A DNA stretch of 64,000 nucleotides from Prauserella alba (GCF_024171735.1 NZ_JAMTCH010000004.1:1302001-1366000), one strand, 5' to 3'. Shown: positions 24,390 through 33,798, counted from the first letter of the stretch. Program-made: numbers and translations. The notes: generated by a model from the letters alone, not told the origin.

Positions 24390-26729
24390 TTACTCGCCCC
24401 GGAAGCGCGCGTACTGCTCGGCGATCGTCGAACCGTCGGCAGCCTCGTCGAGGAACATCAGCGAATCCATGCTGCAGTTGCACGGATTCTTCTCCGCCGT
24501 GTTCTGCGGGAAGCTACCGCCGACCTTGATGCCGCGCGGGTTCGTCGCACTGGTCGGCGAACCGTCCACCTGCCACGGGTCACCGTCCTTGACGTACGAG
24601 CCCTCGAGTGGCTCGCCGTTGCGGTACAACGCCATCTCACCGGTCGTATAGTCGAACGTCGCCGCCAGGTGCACCCACTCACCCTTCGGCAGGAGCTCAC
24701 GCCAATCCTGCTCGGCCGCGAACGTCTGAGACTCGCCGCCGTCCAGGCGCCTGCCCAGGGCCACGAGCCGCATCTCGCCGTCGACCTCGATCAGTTCCAG
24801 CAGCGCGCGCACGTTGTGACCGTCCGAATCGCCGCTCAGCACGCCCGCCAGGCCGACGGAGTTGTACCGCGCGTCCGGATCGTCCGACGACGGGTCGGGG
24901 CTCGGGTTCTCACCCGTCATTTTCACCCAGCCCATCACCGTGATCCCGTCGGCGGCGTTGAACGCGTCCAACGATTCGACACCGTCCGCGTCGCCGTCCC
25001 ACAGCCCGGCCTTCCAATCGTCGTTGCCGACCTGGCCGGGGTTGACCTGCTTGAGCTGCAACGAGTTGTTACTGCCGGGGAACGCACCGCCATCGACACG
25101 CATGTCCTCGCCGCCGTTCACCAGGTCCAGCAGCGTGTTGGCGCTGCCCTGCCCCGCCTCCTTCGCACCGTCCACAGCGAACGGGTGCTCGAAGTCGTAG
25201 TGCGCGACCAGGTTGTCCGACACGGCATCGGTGACCTCCGACGGCTCGGCCGGCTTCACGTCCGTGACCTTCCAGATCTTGCCGTTCGCCTTCGCCAGCA
25301 GGTAGAGCTCGCCCGCCGCGTCGGTGCCGAACCGCAGGTCGACCCGCCCGTCGTCGACGAAGTCGCTCATCCGCTTCCGCTCGCCGTCCGAATCGAACAG
25401 TTGCACCTCGGTGATCGGTTCCCGGTTCTTGCCGCGGCTCATGTCGGCGGCCTCGGTGCTGAACACCTCACCGTCGACCAGGTCACCGAAGATGTACTTG
25501 CCCTGCAGCTCCGGATGGATGTCGCCGCGGTACACCTTGCCGCCCGAGATCGCGTGCCCACTGTCCGAATTGCACGGCCAGTTCGCCGGTGCGTCGTGGT
25601 CGTAGGCCGCCACCGGGTAGGTGTAGCCGTGCTTGGGGTCATCCGGCGGCAGCGGGTACAGCACGCACTGCTTCTCCGGGTCGAACCGGAAGCGGCCCTC
25701 CCGTTCGCTCCAGCCGAGGTTGTCGCCCTTGTCGACCTTGTACACGGCCTCGAGCGCCCGCTGTCCGATGTGGCCGAGGTACATCTCGTTCTTGCCCTCG
25801 GGGTCCCACGTGAAGCGGTGCGGATCCCGCATGCCCAGCGCGTAGATCTCGCCGAGCGCGTCCTGCTTCCCGACGAACGGGTTCGACTCCGGGATGCCGT
25901 ACGCACCGCCCGGGCCGTTCGTGCCCTCCGGGTCGATACGGAGGATCTTGCCCGCCGGGTTGTCGAGTGCCTGCGGAACGTCGGTGCCGACACCGTTTCC
26001 ACCGTCGCCGACCGCCATGTACAGCAGGCCGTAATCCTCGTCACCCGGCTCGGCCGTCGGGTTGAAGTCGATCTGCTGGATCGCGTGGATCTGGGTCGCG
26101 AAGCCGAATCGGAAGATCTCGCGGTGGGTGCCGGAGAACGTGTTCGCCGACGGGTCGTCGGCGGTCCACTCGGTCACGACGCTCTGCACGTCGGCGTTCG
26201 GCTGGTTGGGGTACGTCGGCTCGTTCTCCGCGATGCCCTCCTCGCCGACCGAGTGCACGGTGTAGAACTTGCCGTTCTCGGCGAACTCCGGGTGGAACGT
26301 GACGAAGCCGAAACCCGTTCCCATGCCCCTGCCCGAGAAGAAGTACTCGTCCTCGTCGCGCATGTCGAGATACGCGTGCTGCTTGCCATCGTCGCCGAGC
26401 AGATACATCGGACCGTTGAGGTCCGGCACGTACTTCCGGCCCGAGCCGTCCGGCACCTCCCCGATGTAGTTGATCCGGTTGTGCCGCATCAGCCGCTCGT
26501 CCGTCGGCGGCGGCGTCGGTTCGGTCTCCGGAAGCTGGGCGTACTCCTCCAGCACCAACCCCAATTCCGCGGGCCGCGGATCCTCGGGAATCGGATCGGT
26601 GATCGGTTCGTCACCCGCCCCCGGCCGGCCCTCCGCCGGTGACGCTCCGCCCGCAGGCGGCGCCGCCAGCGACATCGTGAGCACCGCCGTGGTCACGGCC
26701 GACACCCACCATTTTCTGTTGCCCATCAT
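24390..26729 (-). CDS. Secreted PQQ-type sugar dehydrogenase with C-terminal LamG domain
   Basis: A 779-residue secreted protein. After a signal peptide (WWVSAVTTAVLTMSLAAPPAGGA) comes a glucose/sorbosone-dehydrogenase-like beta propeller (about 50-500; LYMAVGDGGNGVGTD and LGMRDPHRFTWDPEG are typical). Residues 520-775 form a concanavalin/LamG domain (GITVMGWVKMTG, then GEWVHLAATFDYTTGEMALYRNG), often carbohydrate-binding. ATG 26729 is used since GGAG lies 4 nt upstream; a GTG at 26744 would add five residues. The following gene upstream also encodes a secreted LamG-like protein, so the two may act together on extracellular sugars. Cofactor and substrate are inferred from the family. Confidence 0.88.
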   Translation of the reverse strand: MMGNRKWWVSAVTTAVLTMSLAAPPAGGASPAEGRPGAGDEPITDPIPEDPRPAELGLVLEEYAQLPETEPTPPPTDERLMRHNRINYIGEVPDGSGRKYVPDLNGPMYLLGDDGKQHAYLDMRDEDEYFFSGRGMGTGFGFVTFHPEFAENGKFYTVHSVGEEGIAENEPTYPNQPNADVQSVVTEWTADDPSANTFSGTHREIFRFGFATQIHAIQQIDFNPTAEPGDEDYGLLYMAVGDGGNGVGTDVPQALDNPAGKILRIDPEGTNGPGGAYGIPESNPFVGKQDALGEIYALGMRDPHRFTWDPEGKNEMYLGHIGQRALEAVYKVDKGDNLGWSEREGRFRFDPEKQCVLYPLPPDDPKHGYTYPVAAYDHDAPANWPCNSDSGHAISGGKVYRGDIHPELQGKYIFGDLVDGEVFSTEAADMSRGKNREPITEVQLFDSDGERKRMSDFVDDGRVDLRFGTDAAGELYLLAKANGKIWKVTDVKPAEPSEVTDAVSDNLVAHYDFEHPFAVDGAKEAGQGSANTLLDLVNGGEDMRVDGGAFPGSNNSLQLKQVNPGQVGNDDWKAGLWDGDADGVESLDAFNAADGITVMGWVKMTGENPSPDPSSDDPDARYNSVGLAGVLSGDSDGHNVRALLELIEVDGEMRLVALGRRLDGGESQTFAAEQDWRELLPKGEWVHLAATFDYTTGEMALYRNGEPLEGSYVKDGDPWQVDGSPTSATNPRGIKVGGSFPQNTAEKNPCNCSMDSLMFLDEAADGSTIAEQYARFRGE

Positions 26730-26866
26730 TGGACTCCATCCCACGTGCTCATCGTTTTCACGTGCTTGGATCGATTTCCGGCCGGCACATGCGCGAGCAC
26801 ACGCCGACCCGCCCGGTCCGAAGGCGATTCCGCCGCACCGGGACGTCTACAGTGGACGATTGCTCG

Positions 26867-27829
26867 TCAGTCGCGGATGCCGGCCGCGGTGACGTCGCGG
26901 ATGCGGCCGTAGTTGTCGAACGAGCCGAATCCGATCCGGCCACCCGAGAACGTCGTGTCCCTGGCGGTCATCAACGGCTTCGGCGAACCGTCGACGTGAA
27001 CGGCGATACGACCGGACGGCGCGTGATAGTCGAGTCGCACGTCGTGCCAGGCGCGGTCGTCGATCGTGGGCGGCGCACCGCGCTCGCCGTCCCACTGATC
27101 GTCGATGCGTTCCCGGTCGGCGTCGTCGACCTTGAAGATGCCGTTGTGTGCGTAGATCGTGTTGTCCTGCGACAGGTGGACGTAGTAAAAGCTCGTCGGC
27201 GACCGGTAGTTGAAGATCAGGACGACGTCGCGGTCGTTTCGGGTCACCGGTTCGTCGATACGCACCGCGGCGCGGTAACGCACCGATCCCAGTTCGGGAC
27301 CCGCGTCGACGATCGCGTACTCGAACGGCCTGCGCGGTCCCTCCGGCGGATCTCCCCGGTCGGTCTGGATCACCTGACCGTCGGCGAACGTCCACTTGTC
27401 CGGGTGCAGCGGAGCCCAGTCGCGCCGCGTCGGCTCCGGCCGGACGACGGTGAACCCGTTGCGGTGCACGGATCCGGCCGCACCCCACGGCCAGGACAAC
27501 GAGTACCGGTCCGGCGGCTCGCCTCGGAGACCGCGTCGTGCCGGGCCCGCCGCCGCTGCGTGGGTAGCCGCTGCACCGGTAGCCGCTTCACGGTTAACCG
27601 TCGCATCGGTAACCGTTGAGTCGGCGACGGCCGCCCCTGCAACGCCAGAGGGTATCGCCGCGAAGGCTGTCGCCGAGGTCGCCGTCAGCGGCAGGACGGC
27701 GGCCACGGCAACGAGGAACACCCGCCGCAGCCTCGGCGATCTCGTCGGCCGCAGCGGCCTCGGCTGCGACGTCGGATCGGTACTGCGTGCGCTGGAAGTC
27801 GTTCGGGCATGCGAGAACGTGCGGTGCAT
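26867..27829 (-). CDS. Secreted LamG/DUF1080-like protein
   Basis: A 320-residue exported protein with a long basic leader (about 40 residues), RRVFLVAVAAVLPLTATSATAFA as signal core and then a jelly-roll-like region: WTFADGQVIQ, VVLIFNYRSPTSFYYVHLS, WHDVRLDYHAPSGRIAVHVDG and FSGGRIGFGSFDNYGRIRDV. This is the pattern of 3-keto-disaccharide hydrolase/LamG-type domains that bind or process glycans. ATG 27829 has GGGGAGG 3 nt upstream. A perfect LacI-type palindrome lies about 200 bp upstream. It is 137 bp before the sugar dehydrogenase, same strand. Confidence 0.75.
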   Translation of the reverse strand: MHRTFSHARTTSSARSTDPTSQPRPLRPTRSPRLRRVFLVAVAAVLPLTATSATAFAAIPSGVAGAAVADSTVTDATVNREAATGAAATHAAAAGPARRGLRGEPPDRYSLSWPWGAAGSVHRNGFTVVRPEPTRRDWAPLHPDKWTFADGQVIQTDRGDPPEGPRRPFEYAIVDAGPELGSVRYRAAVRIDEPVTRNDRDVVLIFNYRSPTSFYYVHLSQDNTIYAHNGIFKVDDADRERIDDQWDGERGAPPTIDDRAWHDVRLDYHAPSGRIAVHVDGSPKPLMTARDTTFSGGRIGFGSFDNYGRIRDVTAAGIRD

Positions 27830-28224
27830 GATCCTCCCCGCTCGGCGGCCACGCCCGCGGCCACCGGTGATGCGATTTGGCAACTCATGCGGCACCGCCA
27901 CCTCGACGAGCGGTCATGTCGACGAGCCGGCGCCATGCGCGAAGAACTCAGCGATCACCTCCGTCGGCTCGCCGTACGGCCCATCGTGCTGACCGGATGT
28001 TGTGCTTACCGGATGAACGGTTTGTAAGCGCTTTCGGAAAGCGCTTCCCGAAGCATAGGAGTGGTGATCCACAACCGCAAGCCCGCACAGCGGACAATCC
28101 GGATGGACGAGAGCAATCCCCCGTGGCCGGACCATCCCGGGGCGAGACCCGTGCGGACGAGGCACTCAGGCCCTACGGGGCCGTCGCCGTCACCGGGTCG
28201 TCGTCACGCTCGGACGACCGGCCG
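27830..28224. promoter_or_regulatory. Control region of the secreted sugar genes with LacI-type operator
   Basis: No gene is seen in these 395 bp. AAGCGCTTTC-G-GAAAGCGCTT (28026-28046) is a perfect 10+1+10 palindrome of the LacI/GalR kind (central CGCTTTC..GAAAGCG). A second inverted repeat, GCTTAC (28004-28009)/GTAAGC (28024-28029), overlaps it. The LacI protein is not in this window. Confidence 0.65.
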
Positions 28225-29046
28225 TCACGCCCGGGAATCGTCGGTGCGAGCGCCCACGAGCTGTTCACGCAGCGCGGTGATCTCCGCCCTGAGGTCGGCG
28301 ACCTCGCCGCGCAGCTCCTCCGCACGAACGGCGTCGGCCTGCCGGGACTCCCGCTCCGATTCCTCCATGCCACCGAACTTCTCGACGAACCACGACGCGA
28401 TCGAACCCGTGACCACACCGAGCAGTGCGATGCCGGCGAGCATGAGTCCGGTGGCGATGAGCTTGCCCTGGCCGGTGACCGGTGAGTAGTCGCCGTAGCC
28501 GACGGTGGTGATGGTGGTCATCGTCCACCACAGGGCGTCGCCGAAGTTCGTGATCATGCCGTCCGGATGATCGCGTTCCACCTGCAGGACCGCCAGTGCG
28601 GCGGACACGCCGACCAGCAGGGTCGCACCCGACACGTAGGCCACGACCTGCCCGCGCACGCGCGCCTGGATCCGCCGGTTGATCAGGACGAGCACCATGA
28701 CCAGGCGCAGCACTCGTAGCTGCCGCAGCATCGGCACGGCGATGACGACGAGGTCGAACAGGTTCCGCAGCACGAACCTGCCGCGCCGCCGGCTCAGCGC
28801 GAGCCGGACGAGGTAGTCGGCGGCGAACGCCGCCCACACCAGCCACATGCCGAGGTCGAGCGTCGAGCGCGTGCCGCGGTCCATGCCGGGCTCCAACACG
28901 ACCCAGGCGTATCCCGCGAAGAACAGCACGGACAGCGCGATCATCGGCCACTCGGTGCGCTGTTCCCAGCGCCTCAACCGCGTCTCGTCGGGTTCGTCGT
29001 CGGCCCTGTTGTCGGTGCGCACGGGTTCAGCAGACATCGCGCCCAT
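28225..29046 (-). CDS. Voltage-gated-type potassium channel
   Basis: A 273-residue six-helix ion channel. Helices lie at about 37-58, 66-85, 99-120 and 137-160, followed by the pore with selectivity filter TTVGYGDY and a final helix (GLMLAGIALLGVVTGSIASWF). The S4-like helix is LRQLRVLRLVMVLVLINRR. The charged C-terminus (GEVADLRAEITALREQL) should form a coiled coil. Start ATG 29046 is chosen; ATG 29037 is possible. It conducts K+ across the membrane. Gating partner unknown. Confidence 0.88.
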   Translation of the reverse strand: MGAMSAEPVRTDNRADDEPDETRLRRWEQRTEWPMIALSVLFFAGYAWVVLEPGMDRGTRSTLDLGMWLVWAAFAADYLVRLALSRRRGRFVLRNLFDLVVIAVPMLRQLRVLRLVMVLVLINRRIQARVRGQVVAYVSGATLLVGVSAALAVLQVERDHPDGMITNFGDALWWTMTTITTVGYGDYSPVTGQGKLIATGLMLAGIALLGVVTGSIASWFVEKFGGMEESERESRQADAVRAEELRGEVADLRAEITALREQLVGARTDDSRA

Positions 29047-29212
29047 GATGACGGCCACCCCCTGCGCCGGTCCGCACAACCCCTCAACCTCACAGGTGAC
29101 GGGGCTCACACGCAGCTCGCGCGCCTGCGCACCTCCGCTGAATCACCACCGGGCACGTCTCCGCCGACCACCCCGGGCACGGCGTGCGGCGGCGTCGCCA
29201 CCGGGACCTGGC

Positions 29213-29218
29213 AGTATC
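29213..29218 (+). promoter_or_regulatory. -10 element of the S9 peptidase gene
   Basis: AGTATC (or the overlapping TATCGA at 29215-29220) lies 5-7 nt before the GTG with no Shine-Dalgarno, suggesting a leaderless mRNA. Confidence 0.35.
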
Positions 29219-29225
29219 GACGACC

Positions 29226-31088
29226 GTGACGACACAGCAGCCAGGCGCACCGCGGTACCCAGCCCCACACGTCCCCGACCGGCTCTTCTCCGACGAGGGG
29301 GCCGAGCGGCGTTGGCGGTCACGGTTCCTGGCGCCGCGGGTATCGGTGCCGGACTGGGCGCTCGACGCACCCGACGCCAGCATCTACGTGTCCAACGCCA
29401 GCGGCGTGTGGGAGGTCTACGCGTGGAACCGCGTCACGGGCGAGAGCCGCCAGGTGACCGACCGTCCTAACGGGACGCTTCACGCGACGACGTCGCCCGA
29501 CGGCGAGTGGATCTGGTGGTTCGACGACACCGACGGCGACGAGTTCGGCTCCTGGGTCCGCCAGCCCTTCGACGCCGGCGACACGGCGCAGAACGCCGAG
29601 GCCGCCAAGGCCGTGGCCGACGTCCCCGATGGTTATCCGGCGGGCCTCGAGATCGGCCACCGGCTCGTCGCGGTCGGCGTGTCCACCGACGACGGCAGCG
29701 CGCTGTACGCGCACACCGGCGGGGAGACGACACGCTTCTACTTCCGCTCCGAGGACGCGGGCATCGCCGCGCTGTCCCGGGACGAACGGCTGCTGGCCAT
29801 CGCGCATTCCGAGCACGGCGACTCGCGCCACCCCGCGGTCCGCGTGCTCGCCACCGACGGGTTCCAGGCCGTCGCCGACAAGTGGGACGGCGAGGGCAAG
29901 GGCCTCGACGCGCTCGAGTTCTCCCCCGTCGAAGGCGACCCGCGGCTGCTGCTCCTGCACGAACGCCGCGGCAGGGAAGAGCTGCTCATCTGGGACGTCG
30001 AGGCCGACACCGAACAGGAGATCAGTCTCGACCTGCCCGGCGAGGTCGCCGGCACCTGGTATCCGGACGCCGACGCGCTGCTGATCGTCCACTTCCACGA
30101 GGGCCGCAGCTCGCTGCATCGCTACGACCTGAAGTCCGCCGCGCTCACCGCGTTGGACACGCCGCCCGGCCGGATCGGCGGTGGCGGCGTTCGCCCGGAC
30201 GGCAGCGTCGAGTACTCGTGGTCGAACGCCGCTCAGCCTCCCGTGGTGCGGGTTCGCCGCGCCGACGGGGCCGACGAGGTGCTGATGACCCCGCCCGGCG
30301 ATCCTGCACCCGGGTCGCAGCCCGTCGAGGACGCGTTCGTCGACGGTCCCGGTGGCCGCATCCACGCGCTCGTCGCCAGGCCGGCGGGAGCCGAGGGTCC
30401 GCAGCCGACCGTGTTCCTGCTGCACGGCGGTCCGCACGCCGCGGACGAGGACCGCTTCTCCGCCTACCGCGCCGTGTGGCTGGACGCCGGGTTCGCCGTC
30501 GTCGAGGTGAACTACCGCGGATCGACGGGCTACGGCTCGGCGTGGCGCGACGCCATCGAGGGCAGGCCGGGGCTGACCGAGCTCGAAGACGTCGCCGCGG
30601 TGCACGGGTGGGCCGTGAGCAGCGGGCTGACCGATCCGCAGCGGTGCGTCGTCAGTGGCGCTTCGTGGGGTGGGTACCTGACGTTGCTGGCGCTCGGCAC
30701 CCAGCCGGGCCGGTGGACGGCGGGTGTCGCCGGCGTTCCCGTCGCCGACTACGTAGCCGCCTACGAGGACGAGATGGAACAGCTGCGCTCGTTCGACCGC
30801 GCCCTGTTCGGCGGCGCGCCCGAGGACGTGCCCGGCGTCTACCGCGAGTGCTCCCCGCTGACGTACCTCGACGACGTCGACGCCCCGGTTCTCGTGCTCG
30901 CCGGTGACAACGACCCGCGCTGTCCGATCCGCCAGATCGAGAACTACCTCGACGGGCTCGCCGAGCGAGGCGTGACCCACGCGTTCTACCGCTACGACGC
31001 GGGCCACGGCTCACTGGTGATCTCCGAGACGATCACCCAGACGGCCACCGAGGTGCACTTCGCGATGCAGGCCGTCGGGCTCACCTGA
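29226..31088 (+). CDS. S9-family prolyl oligopeptidase-like peptidase
   Basis: A 620-residue protein with an N-terminal beta-propeller (about 40-370; ASGVWEVYAWNRVTGESRQVTD and TSPDGEWIWWF are blade-like) and a C-terminal alpha/beta hydrolase domain. Catalytic Ser480 is in GASWGGY, the Asp is in GDNDPR and the His is in DAGHGS; VNYRGSTGYGSAW is typical of acylaminoacyl peptidases. It cleaves short peptides. No signal peptide, so likely cytosolic. GTG 29226 is chosen because a -10 motif lies just upstream and the longer frame is non-conserved. It is convergent with dps across repeat A2. Confidence 0.9.
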   Translation: MTTQQPGAPRYPAPHVPDRLFSDEGAERRWRSRFLAPRVSVPDWALDAPDASIYVSNASGVWEVYAWNRVTGESRQVTDRPNGTLHATTSPDGEWIWWFDDTDGDEFGSWVRQPFDAGDTAQNAEAAKAVADVPDGYPAGLEIGHRLVAVGVSTDDGSALYAHTGGETTRFYFRSEDAGIAALSRDERLLAIAHSEHGDSRHPAVRVLATDGFQAVADKWDGEGKGLDALEFSPVEGDPRLLLLHERRGREELLIWDVEADTEQEISLDLPGEVAGTWYPDADALLIVHFHEGRSSLHRYDLKSAALTALDTPPGRIGGGGVRPDGSVEYSWSNAAQPPVVRVRRADGADEVLMTPPGDPAPGSQPVEDAFVDGPGGRIHALVARPAGAEGPQPTVFLLHGGPHAADEDRFSAYRAVWLDAGFAVVEVNYRGSTGYGSAWRDAIEGRPGLTELEDVAAVHGWAVSSGLTDPQRCVVSGASWGGYLTLLALGTQPGRWTAGVAGVPVADYVAAYEDEMEQLRSFDRALFGGAPEDVPGVYRECSPLTYLDDVDAPVLVLAGDNDPRCPIRQIENYLDGLAERGVTHAFYRYDAGHGSLVISETITQTATEVHFAMQAVGLT

Positions 31089-31100
31089 CCCGCGCCCGTG

Positions 31101-31149
31101 CCCCAGGGGCACTTTGGTTGCGTTCAATGCAGCCAAAGTGCCCCTGGGG
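31101..31149. repeat. Palindromic repeat family A, copy A2
   Basis: CCCCAGGGGCACTTTGG (31101-31117) pairs perfectly with CCAAAGTGCCCCTGGGG (31133-31149) around TTGCGTTCAATGCAG. It lies between the convergent S9 peptidase and dps genes and is almost the same sequence as copy A1. Confidence 0.9.
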
Positions 31150-31170
31150 GCTCCCGCGCCACGCGCGGGA

Positions 31171-31647
31171 CTACTGCTGCTGGGCCTGCCACATCCAGTG
31201 CTGCTTCTCGAGTTCGGCAGCGATCTCGATGAGCAGGTCCTGGGTGACGAGGTCGGCCTTGTCGGTCTCGTCGATGCGGTTCCGCAGGCGTTCGATCAGC
31301 TCGGAGAGGACCTCGACGATCGCGTCGACTGTGGCCTTCGTGTCCTGCCAGTTGTCGGGGTAGTCCGACAGGCCCGAGCTCTCCGCGACCGTCGACGCCT
31401 TGCCGTTCGGCGAGACACCGATGGCGTTGGCACGCTCGGCCACCGAATCGGTGTAGGTGCGCGCCGTCGACACCAGCTCGTCGAGCTGCAGGTGGACACT
31501 GCGGAAGTTCGTGCCGACCACGTTCCAGTGGGCCTGCTTCGCGATCAGTGACAGATCGATGAGGTCGACCAGCGTGCTCTGCAGCACGTTCGCGGTGATC
31601 TTCTTGTCGCTGTCCTTGAGTGGGCTGCTGATCGGCGACTTGGCCAT
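31171..31647 (-). CDS. dps: Dps ferritin-like DNA-protecting protein
   Basis: A 158-residue Dps protein. Ferroxidase residues are all present: His40 (QAHWN), His52, Asp56, Asp67 and Glu71, with the same spacing as E. coli Dps His51/His63/Asp67/Asp78/Glu82. It forms a dodecamer that stores iron and consumes peroxide. The N-terminus (MAKSPISSPLKDSDKK) is Lys-containing and could touch DNA. AGGAGG lies 5 nt before the ATG. The end WMWQAQQQ is family-like. Confidence 0.93.
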   Translation of the reverse strand: MAKSPISSPLKDSDKKITANVLQSTLVDLIDLSLIAKQAHWNVVGTNFRSVHLQLDELVSTARTYTDSVAERANAIGVSPNGKASTVAESSGLSDYPDNWQDTKATVDAIVEVLSELIERLRNRIDETDKADLVTQDLLIEIAAELEKQHWMWQAQQQ

Positions 31648-31785
31648 GGGTTCCTCCTGCGGTGCGCTCCCCTGCAAGCGCTCGAGTCCTCGGAAGCATC
31701 GCGTGCCGCGGGCAGCACGCGACGCGCGCCGGGCCGACGCGATCCGGGGATTACCGCCTCGCCGGGAACCCAAACCCGGCCGCCG

Positions 31786-32385
31786 TCATGCGCGGCGCTG
31801 GGCGAACTCCGTGACCTGGGTGCCGATGAGCCGCAGCGTGCGCTCGACCTTCTCCTCCGACGCTCCGCCGTCGACGTCGAATTTGACCTCACCGGTGTTG
31901 ACCGCGCCACCGAGTGGTGTGGGCCAGCCGCGGAGGGCGTGGGTGATGGTGCGCAGCTGGTCGAGTGTGGTTACGGCCGCCTGCCAGCCGTAGGCGACCC
32001 CGACCACGCCCACGGCGCGGCCGTCGAGGTAGGGGCGCCGGTCGGCGCGCAGGTCCTCGAGGTAGTCGAGCGCGTTCTTGATCAGGCCCGACAGTGCGCC
32101 GTGATATCCGGGCGAGACGACGATGAGCCCGTCGGCCTCGCGGACGGCCTCGACGAGTTCGCTCGCGCGTGGCGTGCGTTCGAGCGATACCGCGTCGTAG
32201 AACGGCAGGTCCAGGGCCTGGCCGGAGATGGCGGACGTGTCGGCACCCGCTTCGGCAGCACCGTCGAGTGCGATCCGGAGCGCCCGTTCGGTCTGCGAAC
32301 CGTCCCGCAACGAGCCGCCGATACCGAGCACCTTGACCGTGCTGGCGGAAGTCGCGCCTGCAGAAGTCGCGCCTGTAGAAGTCAC
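31786..32385 (-). CDS. NAD(P)H-dependent FMN reductase
   Basis: A flavodoxin-fold protein of about 199 residues. The phosphate-binding loop is GIGGSLRDGSQTERAL and the conserved SPGYHGALSGLIKNALDYLEDL binds flavin. It reduces FMN or quinones with NAD(P)H. The start is uncertain: GTG 32385 gives a leader with a short repeat (ATSAGATSAS); GTG 32424 or an internal GTG are alternatives. A 16-bp palindrome lies just upstream. Partner monooxygenase not in the window. Confidence 0.82.
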   Translation of the reverse strand: MTSTGATSAGATSASTVKVLGIGGSLRDGSQTERALRIALDGAAEAGADTSAISGQALDLPFYDAVSLERTPRASELVEAVREADGLIVVSPGYHGALSGLIKNALDYLEDLRADRRPYLDGRAVGVVGVAYGWQAAVTTLDQLRTITHALRGWPTPLGGAVNTGEVKFDVDGGASEEKVERTLRLIGTQVTEFAQRRA

Positions 32386-32402
32386 GACTCCGAGGCTAAG
32401 TG

Positions 32403-32418
32403 CTCGACCATGGTCGAG
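32403..32418 (-). promoter_or_regulatory. 16-bp perfect palindrome upstream of the FMN reductase
   Basis: CTCGACCATGGTCGAG is fully self-complementary and lies 17 bp upstream of the likely start. Possible operator for a dimeric regulator; the regulator is not identified. Confidence 0.4.
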
Positions 32419-32615
32419 GTCCACTACGGCGGCACCGAGACGATATCCGTCACATCTCGCACTCGTGACGGCCGGAACCGGCCGGTGATCGGCCGGTGAT
32501 CGGCCGCCGGGGCGCCGCCGCGGGGCAGGGGAACGCGGTCACCGACGACTGGCCCTTCTTCCTACCCGCAAGTAACCTCGTGTACGCAGTCAGAGTCGAC
32601 GGGAAGGCACCACCG

Positions 32616-33677
32616 ATGGCGATTCCACCCCAGATCCGGGCCCAGGCCGCAGCCATGAAGACGATCTACGCGCTGCCCTCGCCGCTGCGTCGGCTGATCG
32701 CGGGCAAGCCGGTGCAGCTGGACGGCCAGGAGCTCGCACTGGACGCGCAGTTGCTGCTGCGGATGCAACAGCTGTCCGGGACGTCACTGGTGGCTTCGGA
32801 CTTCGACGTCAACACCTCGCGCGCGGCCCTCGATGCGGCACGGCACCTGGTGAGCGGCGCGCCGATCCAGCCGGTCGCGACCCGCGAACTGTTGATTCCC
32901 GCCGACCACGGCGACATCCCGGCCCGGCTGTACACGCCGCAAGGCCTGGCCGACGGATCACCGCTGCTGGTCTTCTACCACGGCGGCGGCTTCGTCATCG
33001 GCACGCGCGACAGCCACGACAACACGGCGCGGCTGCTCGCCAAGCAAGCGGGCGTGCGGGTGCTGTCGATCGAGTACCGCCTCGCACCCGAGCATCCGTT
33101 CCCCGCGGCGCAGCAGGACGCGCTCACGGCGTTCGATTACGCCCACGCGAAGGCCGCCGACCTGGGAGCCGACGCCGAGCGCATCGCCGTCGGCGGGGAC
33201 AGCGCGGGCGGCAACCTCGCGGCTGTGACGGCGCTGGCCGCCACCCGGCGCGGCGGCCCGGCACCCGCGTTCCAGCTGCTGCTGTACCCGGCGGTCGACT
33301 CGACGACGCGGCGCCGCTCGCGCGAACTGTTCGGCAACGGGTTCTTCCTCACCGACGAGCACATGACGTGGTTCCTCGACCAGTACGCACCCGCGGGTGT
33401 CGACCGCGCCGACCCGTTGCTGTCACCGCTGCTCGCCGACGACCACACGGGCCTGCCGCCCGCCTACATCGCCACCGCGGGGTTCGACCCGCTGCGCGAC
33501 GAGGGCGAGGCGTACGCGGCCAAGCTGGCCGAGGCCGGCGTCCCCGTCGGCCTCAGCAGGCAGGACGACCTGATCCACGGGTTCGTCAACTTCACCGGCG
33601 TCGGCACCCGTTTCCGGGAAGCCACAGCCGAGGCCGCGGGCGCCCTCCGCATGGGCCTGTCCGGCTACACGCGGTAG
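32616..33677 (+). CDS. HSL-family carboxylesterase
   Basis: A 353-residue alpha/beta hydrolase of the hormone-sensitive-lipase group: oxyanion motif YHGGGF (121-126), nucleophile Ser196 in GGDSAGGN, Asp291 in GFDPLRDEG and His321 in LIHGFVN. Such enzymes hydrolyse short-chain esters. An N-terminal cap of about 80 residues is present. GGAAGG lies about 9 nt before ATG 32616; the longer frame upstream has no conserved content. No signal peptide. It is followed by repeat A3 and a convergent gene. Confidence 0.9.
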   Translation: MAIPPQIRAQAAAMKTIYALPSPLRRLIAGKPVQLDGQELALDAQLLLRMQQLSGTSLVASDFDVNTSRAALDAARHLVSGAPIQPVATRELLIPADHGDIPARLYTPQGLADGSPLLVFYHGGGFVIGTRDSHDNTARLLAKQAGVRVLSIEYRLAPEHPFPAAQQDALTAFDYAHAKAADLGADAERIAVGGDSAGGNLAAVTALAATRRGGPAPAFQLLLYPAVDSTTRRRSRELFGNGFFLTDEHMTWFLDQYAPAGVDRADPLLSPLLADDHTGLPPAYIATAGFDPLRDEGEAYAAKLAEAGVPVGLSRQDDLIHGFVNFTGVGTRFREATAEAAGALRMGLSGYTR

Positions 33678-33731
33678 CACGAACAGCGGCGCCCCGGGAT
33701 TCGTCGATGTCCCGGGGCGCTGATCGGCGTG

Positions 33732-33785
33732 AGGGGAAGATTTGGGGCGTTGGACGCCCCCAAGGTGCCCTTGGGGGCGTCCAAC
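33732..33785. repeat. Palindromic repeat family A, copy A3 (short-loop form)
   Basis: GAGGGGAAG starts the unit (33732). GTTGGACGCCCCCAAGG (33749-33765) and CCTTGGGGGCGTCCAAC (33769-33785) are perfect 17-bp arms with a 3-nt loop. Same layout as copy A5. It lies between the convergent esterase and the secreted-protein gene. Confidence 0.88.
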
Positions 33786-33798
33786 GGCCGCCCGTGGG

